Notes under the pieces: model-generated
Told to the model about the DNA's origin: nothing
The model's database searches: none
Seen by the model: only the letters and a program-made list of their open reading frames with translations
Origin: Clostridia bacterium
GTDB lineage: Bacteria; Bacillota_A; Clostridia; Oscillospirales; CAG-272
DNA: 29,085 bases
Reading direction: 5' to 3'
Assembly (NCBI GenBank): GCA_017452945.1
Contig: JAFTLD010000017.1
Coordinates: 1-29,085, forward strand
Made by a program: the position numbers and the translations under genes
Part shown: positions 15,344 to 22,317 of the stretch, piece by piece
How the letters are laid out: every line of letters starts with the position of its first letter
Position numbering within the stretch: the stretch's first letter is position 1

Positions 15344-16726
15344 ATGAAAAAATGCAAAATTTTAGCGGGATTGGCTGCAGTTTGTATAGCCGCAGCCTCT
15401 CTGTCGGTTGTTGCAACGGCTGTTGAGCCCTCGTACGAGGTGTCCGCTGATTACAAGGACACGTTGTATTACAACAATCTCTCCGCCCTGGAGTTGACCG
15501 GTGACGGTGCGACCGACGTCATAGCCGTTGCGCTCTCGCAGCTGGGCTATCACGAGGGCAACAAGGATTCCGATAAGGATGGACTCAACAGCAGCGGCTC
15601 CAAGAATTTCGTGGAGTATAACGTGCTGTTCGGTAAGCTGGATAACGGAGAGGGCAACGGATACAGCTACGGATACGCATGGTGCGCAGCGTTTGTCAAC
15701 TGGTGCTTGCGTCAGGCGCGCGTGGACAAGGAGTTGACAGGCGGCATGTACGTTTCCTGCAATTCCTGGCGTAACTGGTTTATCAATGAAGGTGCCAAAT
15801 ACGGAGCATCCTATCATGCCCGCACCGATGATTACATACCCAAGAAGGGCGATCTGATCTTTTACAAGAGCCTGAGTGCCATCCATTCGCGTGCGACCGA
15901 CCATATCGGCATTGTGCTTAAATCCGAAAATGGCAAGGTCTATGCCATAGAAGGGAACGGTGATAATCGTGTAGCATTGCACGAGTATGCGCTGACCGAC
16001 AGATATATCGTAGGCTACGGCAGCATTGCATACAAGACAGCGGACGTACCCGAGGTGGATTATTACAGAACCGAGGATCACCTGCCGGGCTATTTTATTG
16101 CAGGCGGAGGTGTGATTTCGGCTTATCAGGGGCCTGCCACAAGCACGGGAAAGGTAACCAACCTGACCGCGCACGGGGTATATCGCATTACCGCGGTTCA
16201 GGGCAGGTATGGCTGCGTGGTGCTGGAGGACGGCACGAGTGCGTGGGTATCGCTCAAGCGCTTTACGCCCATCACTACCGATCCGTATCACACCGTGGAA
16301 TTGCACAACGGTGATAAGACCTACAGCATCCGTGTTGCAGTCGGCACTTCTTTTGCCATTCCCGATGAAAAGCTTCTGACGGATGCATTGGGAGAGATGA
16401 CGGAATTTTACGGCTGGCGTGCCGAGGACGGATCATTGCTTTCGGCAGGAGCTGTGCTTTCGCCCGAAGCGGACGTCAAGCTGCAGGCTGTGACAGAAGA
16501 TCCCACCCAAACCGAAACAGAGGCGGAAACAAACACCGTGACCGAGTCCCAAGCCACGGAGAGCGTACCCGAGTCTTCTGTCAAAGAGGAAAGTGCCCCG
16601 GAATTGTCGGCCGGGGAGCAGAGCACCGACCAAGCATCCGAGGGATGCAGCGGCACCATCAGCATAGGGGCATTGATGCTGAGTGCAGGCGCTGCGCTGG
16701 CTTTGAAAAAGAAGAAGACAGAGTAA
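15344..16726 (+). CDS. Secreted CHAP-domain cell-wall protein with C-terminal membrane anchor
   Basis: This encodes a 460-residue exported protein. A signal peptide (KKCKILAGLAAVCIAAAS, cleavage likely near 26) leads into a CHAP-type cysteine peptidase/amidase domain (about 50-230). Catalytic residues are C114 in YAWCAAFVNWC and H187 in TDHIGIVLKSENGKVYAIEGN. A small SH3-like domain (about 245-310) and an InlB/FlmR-like beta segment (about 320-385) follow. A Thr/Glu/Ser-rich spacer (about 386-430) leads to the C-terminus EGCSGTISIGALMLSAGAAL, then ALKKKK: a short GC-type motif, hydrophobic helix and basic tail. That layout resembles Cys-containing CTERM sorting signals. CHAP enzymes cut peptidoglycan cross-links or stem peptides. 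The ribosome binding site AAAGGATGG is at 15329-15337. Confidence 0.87.
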   Translation: MKKCKILAGLAAVCIAAASLSVVATAVEPSYEVSADYKDTLYYNNLSALELTGDGATDVIAVALSQLGYHEGNKDSDKDGLNSSGSKNFVEYNVLFGKLDNGEGNGYSYGYAWCAAFVNWCLRQARVDKELTGGMYVSCNSWRNWFINEGAKYGASYHARTDDYIPKKGDLIFYKSLSAIHSRATDHIGIVLKSENGKVYAIEGNGDNRVALHEYALTDRYIVGYGSIAYKTADVPEVDYYRTEDHLPGYFIAGGGVISAYQGPATSTGKVTNLTAHGVYRITAVQGRYGCVVLEDGTSAWVSLKRFTPITTDPYHTVELHNGDKTYSIRVAVGTSFAIPDEKLLTDALGEMTEFYGWRAEDGSLLSAGAVLSPEADVKLQAVTEDPTQTETEAETNTVTESQATESVPESSVKEESAPELSAGEQSTDQASEGCSGTISIGALMLSAGAALALKKKKTE

Positions 16727-16869
16727 TCATGACATCATGAAACGGAAAATAACCACGGTCGCGTGAAAGAGCGTCACGCCGATGGGGGATGTCCTTGTCG
16801 GAGAATTTGAATAAGGGTATGGGCATAGCCCGATGCGTTTGTTTAACAAATGCGAAACTGGCAATAAAA

Positions 16870-16921
16870 CAGAAGAGAGAGTGATGCGGAAACAAAATTC
16901 CGTAAAACCCTCTCTTTTCTG
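16870..16921 (+). terminator. Possible terminator hairpin inside the 16753-17150 element
   Basis: CAGAAGAGAGAG (16870-16881) pairs with CTCTCTTTTCTG (16910-16921) with one G-U, and an inner CGGAA/TTCCG stem sits in the loop. The 3' arm contains TTTT, so it could terminate the CHAP transcript, or simply be part of the larger fold. Confidence 0.45.
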
Positions 16922-16930
16922 CTATTCATA

Positions 16931-17100
16931 AGTGATATTCTTTGCTGACGCAAAGAGTGATATTTTTGCTATGCAAAAGTGATATTGCAGCCTTACGGCT
17001 TCAGTGATATTCTATTCGCCCCAAAACTTGCGTAGCAAATACCACTCGGCGCAAGCCGAATATCACTACGAAGTAATATAACTCGCCACAGGCGAATAGA
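16931..17100. repeat. AGTGATAT repeat array with hairpin spacers
   Basis: AGTGATAT occurs in direct orientation at 16931, 16956, 16978 and 17003 (steps of 25, 22 and 25), and inverted as ATATCACT at 17060-17067. A variant AGTAATAT is at 17072. Each spacer is itself a small hairpin: CTTTGC-TGAC-GCAAAG, TTTGC-TAT-GCAAA, and AGCC-TTAC-GGCT. The last part is closed by a perfect 10-bp inverted repeat (TCTATTCGCC 17011-17020 with GGCGAATAGA 17091-17100), with TTGC-GTA-GCAA and TCGGC-GCAA-GCCGA inside. It resembles the scattered AGTGATAT-type intergenic repeats that I recall from gut Clostridia genomes. No transposase is present. Confidence 0.8.
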
Positions 17101-17103
17101 ACT

Positions 17104-17150
17104 GGCGTGATACTCCGATAAGAGTATCACGCCGACCGTGGCTGTTTTTT
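17104..17150 (+). terminator. Terminal hairpin and U-tract of the element
   Basis: GGCGTGATACT (17104-17114) pairs with AGTATCACGCC (17123-17133) across an 8-nt loop, followed by GACCGTGG, CTG and T7. The U-run is ten bases from this local stem; full termination strength needs the distant arm at 16753-16760. It lies 100 bases before the cardiolipin synthase gene. Confidence 0.6.
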
Positions 17151-17254
17151 TATTTGACTAATATTTTGCAAACAAAACCAAAACAAAAAAGCAACATGAA
17201 GCGTGTATAATACACGTATTATGGGAATCTTTATCATGTTTTGGGAGGTAAAAT

Positions 17255-18820
17255 ATGAAAAAGAAATATACGTATGAGGTCATGGGAGAGTTACACAAGG
17301 TGGTGTATAATTATATCCCCGTGCGCTTTGTCATTGCTATGGTGATCATGATCATTGAGGTTTTGCTGATGACGGGCATCGTATTTGCGCTGTGCTACTA
17401 TGTGCCGTATTTTTATCTGGCTGCATGGGCAACCGAGATCTTTTGCGTCATCAAGATCATATCATCGGATGAAAACCCGGACTACAAGGTACCGTGGCTT
17501 TTGTTCGTGCTGATTTTGCCCATCGTGGGTTTTATGCTGTATTTTTTGTTCCATTCACGCACATTAAGTAAAAGGTATATCAAGCGCATGGAGGAAACCA
17601 GGCTGTATGCCTATGAGTGTGACGACAGTGCGCTGCAAGCGCAGCTGGAGTGCGAGAACGCGGTGGCGTACCGTCAGGCGAAGATGCTGTGCGATATTGC
17701 AGATACGCATTTGTTTGACGGCACGTCCCAGCAGTATTTTTCGCTTGGCGAGCACATGCATGCAAGCATGCTGCAGGATCTGGAGCGTGCGCAGCACTTT
17801 ATTTATATGGAGTTCTTTATCATAGAAGACGGTATTTTCTGGGACTCCATTTTGAATATCTTAAAGCAAAAAGCAGCCAATGGCGTACAGGTCAGGGTGC
17901 TGTACGACGATATTGGCTGCATGTCCACGCTGCCCGGTGATTATTACAAGCAGCTTGGCAGGTATGGCATTGAGGCTGTTCCGTTTTCTTTGTTGCGCGG
18001 GAATGCAGACGGAGAGTTTAACAACCGTTCGCACCGTAAGATATTGGTCATTGACGGCAAGGTCGGGTATACCGGAGGAGTCAATCTTGCGGACGAATAT
18101 ATCAATCGCGTGCAAAAGTACGGCCATTGGAAGGATACGGCCATTCGTCTGGAGGGGCGTGCGGTGTGGGAGCTGACCAGGCTGTTTTGCGTGGATTTTG
18201 GGATCAACCGCAAAAAGTTGCCCGATATGCCCGAAAATGCATATCCCTCGATACCGGCAGTACCCGATGCAGGGTATATGATCCCGTTTGGCGACGGCCC
18301 CGCTCCTATATATGCCCAAAGGGTGGGAAAGAGCGTGATTATCAATCTGCTGATGCAGGCGGTGCGCTACGTATATATTACAACGCCGTATCTGATTATA
18401 GATAACGAGCTTTGCTCAGCCATGGAAAATGCGGCAAGGCGCGGTGTGGAGGTCAAGATCATTGTGCCGCACGTACCGGATAAAAAGCTGGTTTTGGAAA
18501 TGACACGCAGCTATTATAAGCGTCTGATCGGTGCGGGTGTGCAGATCTATGAGTACGAGCCGGGCTTTATTCACGCCAAGAGCTACCTTGCGGATGACGA
18601 GCTGGGTATGATCGGAACCATCAATATGGACTATCGCAGCCTGGTGCACCACTTTGAAAACGGTGTTTGGATGTATCGCTGTCCTTGCCTTGCGGATATG
18701 AAGGCGGATTTTGAAGCAACCCTGCAACGCTCTGTCAAAGCGGATCAAAAGGCCATTTCTCCAAATCTGCCCGGCAGGATCGTTCGCGCTTTCGTGCGCA
18801 TTTTCGCGCCTTTGCTGTAA
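17255..18820 (+). CDS. cls: Cardiolipin synthase (phospholipase D family)
   Basis: This encodes a 521-residue membrane enzyme that condenses two phosphatidylglycerols to cardiolipin and glycerol. Two or three N-terminal membrane segments (about 22-50, 52-72 and 78-98) precede two PLD half-domains. Both HKD motifs are intact: H260-R-K262-ILVI-D267 followed by GGVNLADEY, and H440-A-K442-SYLA-D447 followed by GTINMDYRS. Length and layout match bacterial ClsA-type proteins. ATG 17255 follows GGGAGG by six bases. A TATAAT at 17206-17211 may be its -10, but no -35 is visible at the right distance. It is probably transcribed alone, between the structured element and a small lipoprotein gene 106 bases downstream. 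Confidence 0.95.
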   Translation: MKKKYTYEVMGELHKVVYNYIPVRFVIAMVIMIIEVLLMTGIVFALCYYVPYFYLAAWATEIFCVIKIISSDENPDYKVPWLLFVLILPIVGFMLYFLFHSRTLSKRYIKRMEETRLYAYECDDSALQAQLECENAVAYRQAKMLCDIADTHLFDGTSQQYFSLGEHMHASMLQDLERAQHFIYMEFFIIEDGIFWDSILNILKQKAANGVQVRVLYDDIGCMSTLPGDYYKQLGRYGIEAVPFSLLRGNADGEFNNRSHRKILVIDGKVGYTGGVNLADEYINRVQKYGHWKDTAIRLEGRAVWELTRLFCVDFGINRKKLPDMPENAYPSIPAVPDAGYMIPFGDGPAPIYAQRVGKSVIINLLMQAVRYVYITTPYLIIDNELCSAMENAARRGVEVKIIVPHVPDKKLVLEMTRSYYKRLIGAGVQIYEYEPGFIHAKSYLADDELGMIGTINMDYRSLVHHFENGVWMYRCPCLADMKADFEATLQRSVKADQKAISPNLPGRIVRAFVRIFAPLL

Positions 18821-18926
18821 AATATTTTTTGAAAATTGACAAAACCGAAACAAAGCCCAAGCAAATCGAAAACAATCAAGAGGTATACTGTTCTCATAGA
18901 AATATGAATGATCAAAGGAGAAGAGT

Positions 18927-19559
18927 ATGAGAATTTTCAAGAAAATTTTGGTTTATGTGTTGATTGGCGCAGCAATGGCTGCGTTTGCGGGCTGCGATCT
19001 GCCGAGCGTGAGCGACGTGGAGAATATGGTAACGTATCCTGAGCAGTACAGCATTACTTATGAGGTTGAGTCCAAGGACGGCAGTGTGACCGAGATCCGA
19101 AAGATCGTGGACGGTGAGGGAAACGTGTATTTTAAGTCGGGCACGACCGAGCTGCTTTATATCAAGGACGGCAATCAGTACACCGAGTATAGCAAGAATG
19201 AAGACGGTGTATTTGTCAAATTTGAGGGCAGCACGTACGTGCAGACCTACGTGGAGCAGCAAACCAAGCAGTTTACGGATCTGGCGGAAATGTCGCGCAA
19301 CCAAATGATGCCCACGGCAAAAAAGAGCGGGGATACACAGGTGCTTGGCAGACAATGCTTTGTGTATACCATCACGGTTGGCGGTGAAAAAACGGGTGTG
19401 CATTATTCTTATTACGTGGACAAGGAAACAGGCATATGTCTGGGATATGAGTCGGGCATGAGCGCGGCAGGCTTTGATCTCGGAGCGGACAGTGACGTGT
19501 TTCGCTGTACGGAATTCGTGACAGAGAATATTGATTCCCTGAAAGCATTGTCAGAGTAA
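18927..19559 (+). CDS. Small lipoprotein of unknown function
   Basis: This encodes a 210-residue exported lipoprotein. A basic start (MRIFKK) and hydrophobic helix end in the lipobox AFAGC, so lipidation at about C23 is expected. The mature part is rich in beta strands with alternating charged and aromatic residues (SITYEVESKDGSVTEIRKIV, then FKSGTTELLYIKDGNQYTEY). It ends with a strand pair around a Y..DKETGICLGYE turn, which recalls the LolA/LppX-like half-barrel lipid-binding fold; this is only a shape argument. I do not recognise a specific family. AAAGGAG lies six bases before ATG 18927. A terminator follows. Upstream, TTGACA at 18836-18841 and TATACT at 18884-18889 are too far apart to form one promoter. 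Confidence 0.8.
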   Translation: MRIFKKILVYVLIGAAMAAFAGCDLPSVSDVENMVTYPEQYSITYEVESKDGSVTEIRKIVDGEGNVYFKSGTTELLYIKDGNQYTEYSKNEDGVFVKFEGSTYVQTYVEQQTKQFTDLAEMSRNQMMPTAKKSGDTQVLGRQCFVYTITVGGEKTGVHYSYYVDKETGICLGYESGMSAAGFDLGADSDVFRCTEFVTENIDSLKALSE

Positions 19560-19564
19560 GGCGC

Positions 19565-19583
19565 GGGCGAACGCAGTTCGCCC
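19565..19583 (+). repeat. Short GC-rich hairpin GGGCGAAC/GTTCGCCC
   Basis: An 8-bp perfect stem with a 3-nt loop GCA directly after the lipoprotein stop codon. It precedes the true terminator and looks like a REP-type intergenic palindrome. Confidence 0.55.
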
Positions 19584-19590
19584 CTGTGGC

Positions 19591-19629
19591 AAAAAGGACA
19601 GAGAATTTCACGTTCTCTGTCCTTTTTAT
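19591..19629 (+). terminator. Terminator of the small lipoprotein gene
   Basis: A 15-bp perfect stem (19591-19605 with 19613-19627, core AGGACAGAGAA/TTCTCTGTCCT) with a 7-nt loop, carrying AAAAA on one side and TTTTT on the other. It can work in both directions. Confidence 0.9.
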
Positions 19630-19648
19630 TTTCACTTACAAGTGAGTC

Positions 19649-19688
19649 GGCGCACCTGCGATGAAGCAGGTGCGCCGTGGTGCTTTTT
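19649..19688. terminator. Hairpin GGCGCACCTGC/GCAGGTGCGCC near the end of the GH43-like gene
   Basis: An 11-bp perfect stem (19649-19659 with 19666-19676) and a 6-nt loop, followed on the + strand by T6 after eight bases. It lies between two convergent genes and probably closes the - strand transcript that stops at 19704 or backs up the + strand terminator. Confidence 0.65.
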
Positions 19689-19703
19689 TGTTTGAATTTG
19701 TCT

Positions 19704-22286
19704 TTATTCGATCGGATCAAGCGCGATCGACTGAATCAGGATGGTCTCTCCTGCCTGACAGTTGTCAAAGAAGTCAAAGCGGATCTGGTTGAGTGTGCCG
19801 CTCCAGAAGGATTTGCCGGCAAGGTCGATGGTGACTGTGTGCCATTGACCGTCGGCAACCATCGGATACTTGGAGGAGGAAGCCTCGGCGGGATCCGGGC
19901 TGGCGTCGGTCATAAAGAACATCTGACCGGTAGTCTTGGAGGCGCCGGGCTCTAATTTGTAGGTCAGGGTAACCGACTTGTATTTATCGGTCTTAATACC
20001 GCCTGCAAGATAGGAGATGTAGATCAAGGGATCCTCGCCCGTCGTGGCGGTGCACAAAAGGCCTTCGTCGGTGAGCTTCCAGGAAGCGTTGTTTGCCGAG
20101 CCAAATACCTTTGAGGCTGCAGCGTTGGTAAAGTCAATGTTTTCATATGTGAATACCTTTTCGGGCGCAATGACTGTCACCTTGGCCACGTAAGAGAATT
20201 CACCGCACTTGACAGTGATCTCATGTGTGCCCTCCTCGAGGGGGAAGACCACGCCTGCAGCATTGACAAGGATCTTGGATTCGTCGCATTCGTAGGTAAT
20301 ACCGTGATCGGAGCTCCAACCCTCAATCCAGGTTGCATCGTCAAAGCTGATGATCGATTTGATCTGCGGGTTATAGGGCAGGGGGGAGGTCTGATCGATG
20401 ACGTAGGTGTCGGTGACGTAAGGGGTAAATCCGGTGACGGCACCCGTTGCATTGTTCTTATCGTAGACCTTGACGCAGATCTGGGTGATCAGGCCGCGGA
20501 ACTCCGCTGTGATGACAGCCTTGCCCACGCCCTTGATTTTTACGGTCAGTGAACCGTCCTCGACGGTTGCAACGTCGGTATTGCTGCTGGACATTTTGAG
20601 CTCATCCTTATATTTGCGCAGCGAGGTCCATTCGTTCTGGAAGGTGGTGCAGGCATACAGGTTGATCGTCAGACCCTTAGAGCGCGTGGAAACGTATAAT
20701 ACGTCGTCCTCACGTGCCGAAATGGCCACGAATTCAAGTGTTGCGGGGTCACGCTTGTCGCGTGCTGTGTCTGCTTTGATGTTGTCTTTGTTCTGTTCGC
20801 TCAGATCGATCGTATCGGTCAGGGAGAGGGTAAAGTCTTGTACGCGGGTGTTCCAAACGCCCCAGTCTTTGCCGTAAGCGTAAGCTGCAAAGGTGGGGGT
20901 GTCGGGCGTGATGTGGCCGTTCTTGGTGCCCGCCATGCCCGAGTTGTGACAATAGTGATATACGTTTTCTTTAACGATATCCACGTGCTCAAAGGTGATA
21001 CCGTCGTTGGATTCAAAGAAGGAAAGGTAGCTGTTTGCGGAAAGACGCTGGTCGGTACAGATGGCTAAGAACTTGCCGTACTGCTCCACGTACTTGACGT
21101 CAAGCGAGTCGTTTGTGCCTCCGTTGACTGCAATGCCGCGGTATTCCATGGTAGCGGGCCAGTTTTCATCCAGTGCGTTTGCGGTGGATACCTGCGTAGA
21201 GTGGCCGCCTGCACCGGACAGGGTGTAGTACATGTAAAGTGTGCCGTTGAGCTCGACAAAGCTGATCTCACCGTGTCCCCAAAGGTTCTGAGGTTCGGAG
21301 AAGAACACGATGGGCTGCGGATCGTCACCGCCCCAGCCACTGCCGTTCCACTTTTCAAAGGGACCGTCGGGATTTTCGGAGCGAGCCACGAAAATGCAGT
21401 TGTCACACATGTTGGCGTTGACGGTGGATGTGTAACCGATATAGTAGTAACCGTTAAAGTAGATTACACCGGGATCGCAGCAGGAGTAATGATCCAGGGA
21501 GTCGGGGGTAGGCTGGAGCACGCATTTTTCCTCGCTCCAGGTCTTGCCTCCGTCCTCGGAGTGCTTGTAAGAGATCCAGTCCCATTGTGTGGAGCCACAG
21601 CCGGTGGATGCAAACCACGCATCCATGGTGCCGTCCTCGTTGACTATGATCGACGCACCGTAGCGGTAGCCGGAATTGAGAATGGAGGGCAGCTGATAGA
21701 TATCGTAGCCGGTGTCGCCCGAAATGGTGACGTTGATGTGCTTGTTTTCATCGGGAGTGACTGTTGAGATGTCCTGCTCAACCAAAACCTCGCAGCTCTG
21801 GGCAACCTTACCGTCTGCAATAGCGTTGGTGCAAGCGTATTCTACGGCGGACAGCATGCCGTTTTCAATGTTGGCGGTCAGGATCAGCTTGTTACCGTCA
21901 CGCTTGACGGCATAGCCGTTGTAACCGATCTTCTCGTAGTCAAATTGTGCTTTCAGTGCGTCGTCAAGCGTTGCTGCGCCAACAATGATCTCGCAATCTG
22001 TGCGTGCGGCAGCATCGCGATTGAGCGTCAGTGTCACGCCTGTCTGCTCGGTCAGCGCCTCGATGAGCGCCTCTGCGCATTTACGCTCCCAAACGGAAGC
22101 CTCGGGGCTGACGTATACGGTGTAGCTTTCAAGGGCGTTGGGGTCTGCGGAGGGGGTAGGCTCTTCGGTACCTTGCTCAGTGGAAGTTTCGGTATCAGCC
22201 GGTGGCGTTTCCGGTGTTTGGCATGCGGCCAGCGTCATGGCCAGCACAAGGCAGAAAAGCAGTAGCGCAAGCTTACAGTTTTTCAT
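19704..22286 (-). CDS. Large multidomain lipoprotein with GH43/GH32-like propeller
   Basis: This encodes an 860-residue lipoprotein (lipobox TLAAC, C22) with a Thr/Glu/Pro spacer (about 23-50). An alpha/beta domain (about 53-165, VYVSPEASVWERKCAEALIE) resembles the non-catalytic N-terminal domain of GH20/GH67 enzymes. A five-bladed-propeller-like region (about 190-520) contains SYKHSEDGGKTWSEEK, DPGVIYFNGYYYIGYT (D near 270) and HGEISFVELNGTLYMYYT (E near 339), which fit the Asp and Glu positions of GH43-type enzymes. A Big_2-like Ig domain (about 560-615), another Ig-like segment (about 640-715) and a jelly-roll CBM-like domain (about 716-860) follow. It should be a surface glycan-binding or glycan-cleaving protein; the substrate is unknown. 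ATG 22286 follows AAAGGATG. It lies 31 bases after the prsA-like gene and is probably cotranscribed. Confidence 0.82.
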   Translation of the reverse strand: MKNCKLALLLFCLVLAMTLAACQTPETPPADTETSTEQGTEEPTPSADPNALESYTVYVSPEASVWERKCAEALIEALTEQTGVTLTLNRDAAARTDCEIIVGAATLDDALKAQFDYEKIGYNGYAVKRDGNKLILTANIENGMLSAVEYACTNAIADGKVAQSCEVLVEQDISTVTPDENKHINVTISGDTGYDIYQLPSILNSGYRYGASIIVNEDGTMDAWFASTGCGSTQWDWISYKHSEDGGKTWSEEKCVLQPTPDSLDHYSCCDPGVIYFNGYYYIGYTSTVNANMCDNCIFVARSENPDGPFEKWNGSGWGGDDPQPIVFFSEPQNLWGHGEISFVELNGTLYMYYTLSGAGGHSTQVSTANALDENWPATMEYRGIAVNGGTNDSLDVKYVEQYGKFLAICTDQRLSANSYLSFFESNDGITFEHVDIVKENVYHYCHNSGMAGTKNGHITPDTPTFAAYAYGKDWGVWNTRVQDFTLSLTDTIDLSEQNKDNIKADTARDKRDPATLEFVAISAREDDVLYVSTRSKGLTINLYACTTFQNEWTSLRKYKDELKMSSSNTDVATVEDGSLTVKIKGVGKAVITAEFRGLITQICVKVYDKNNATGAVTGFTPYVTDTYVIDQTSPLPYNPQIKSIISFDDATWIEGWSSDHGITYECDESKILVNAAGVVFPLEEGTHEITVKCGEFSYVAKVTVIAPEKVFTYENIDFTNAAASKVFGSANNASWKLTDEGLLCTATTGEDPLIYISYLAGGIKTDKYKSVTLTYKLEPGASKTTGQMFFMTDASPDPAEASSSKYPMVADGQWHTVTIDLAGKSFWSGTLNQIRFDFFDNCQAGETILIQSIALDPIE

Positions 22287-22317
22287 GATAAAACATCCTT
22301 TCTTAATGTACTCTGGG

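Larger units (their letters stand above)
16753..17150 (+). other. Structured 400-bp element with pairing ends beside a U-tract
   Basis: This gene-free stretch after the CHAP gene has ends that pair: CCACGGTC (16753-16760) with GACCGTGG (17134-17141), directly before a T7 run (17144-17150). Inside are several local hairpins: GCGTGA/TCACGC (16761-16766 with 16774-16779), GGGC/GCCC (16821-16831), GCGTTTG/CAAATGC (16835-16853), the 12-bp stem at 16870-16921, a repeat array (16931-17100) and an 11-bp stem (17104-17133). No promoter is apparent at its left end. Either an element was inserted in the left arm of the CHAP terminator, or the whole is a multi-branched noncoding RNA or long 3' UTR. It matches no RNA family that I recognise. 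Confidence 0.55.

Noticed and set aside
16931..17100. CRISPR-like regular repeats
   Set aside because: The 8-base repeats are too short, the spacers are self-complementary hairpins of uneven length, and no cas genes are present.
17206..17211. Promoter for the cardiolipin synthase gene
   Set aside because: TATAAT is present but no -35 element lies 16-18 bases upstream, so I did not list it as a promoter.
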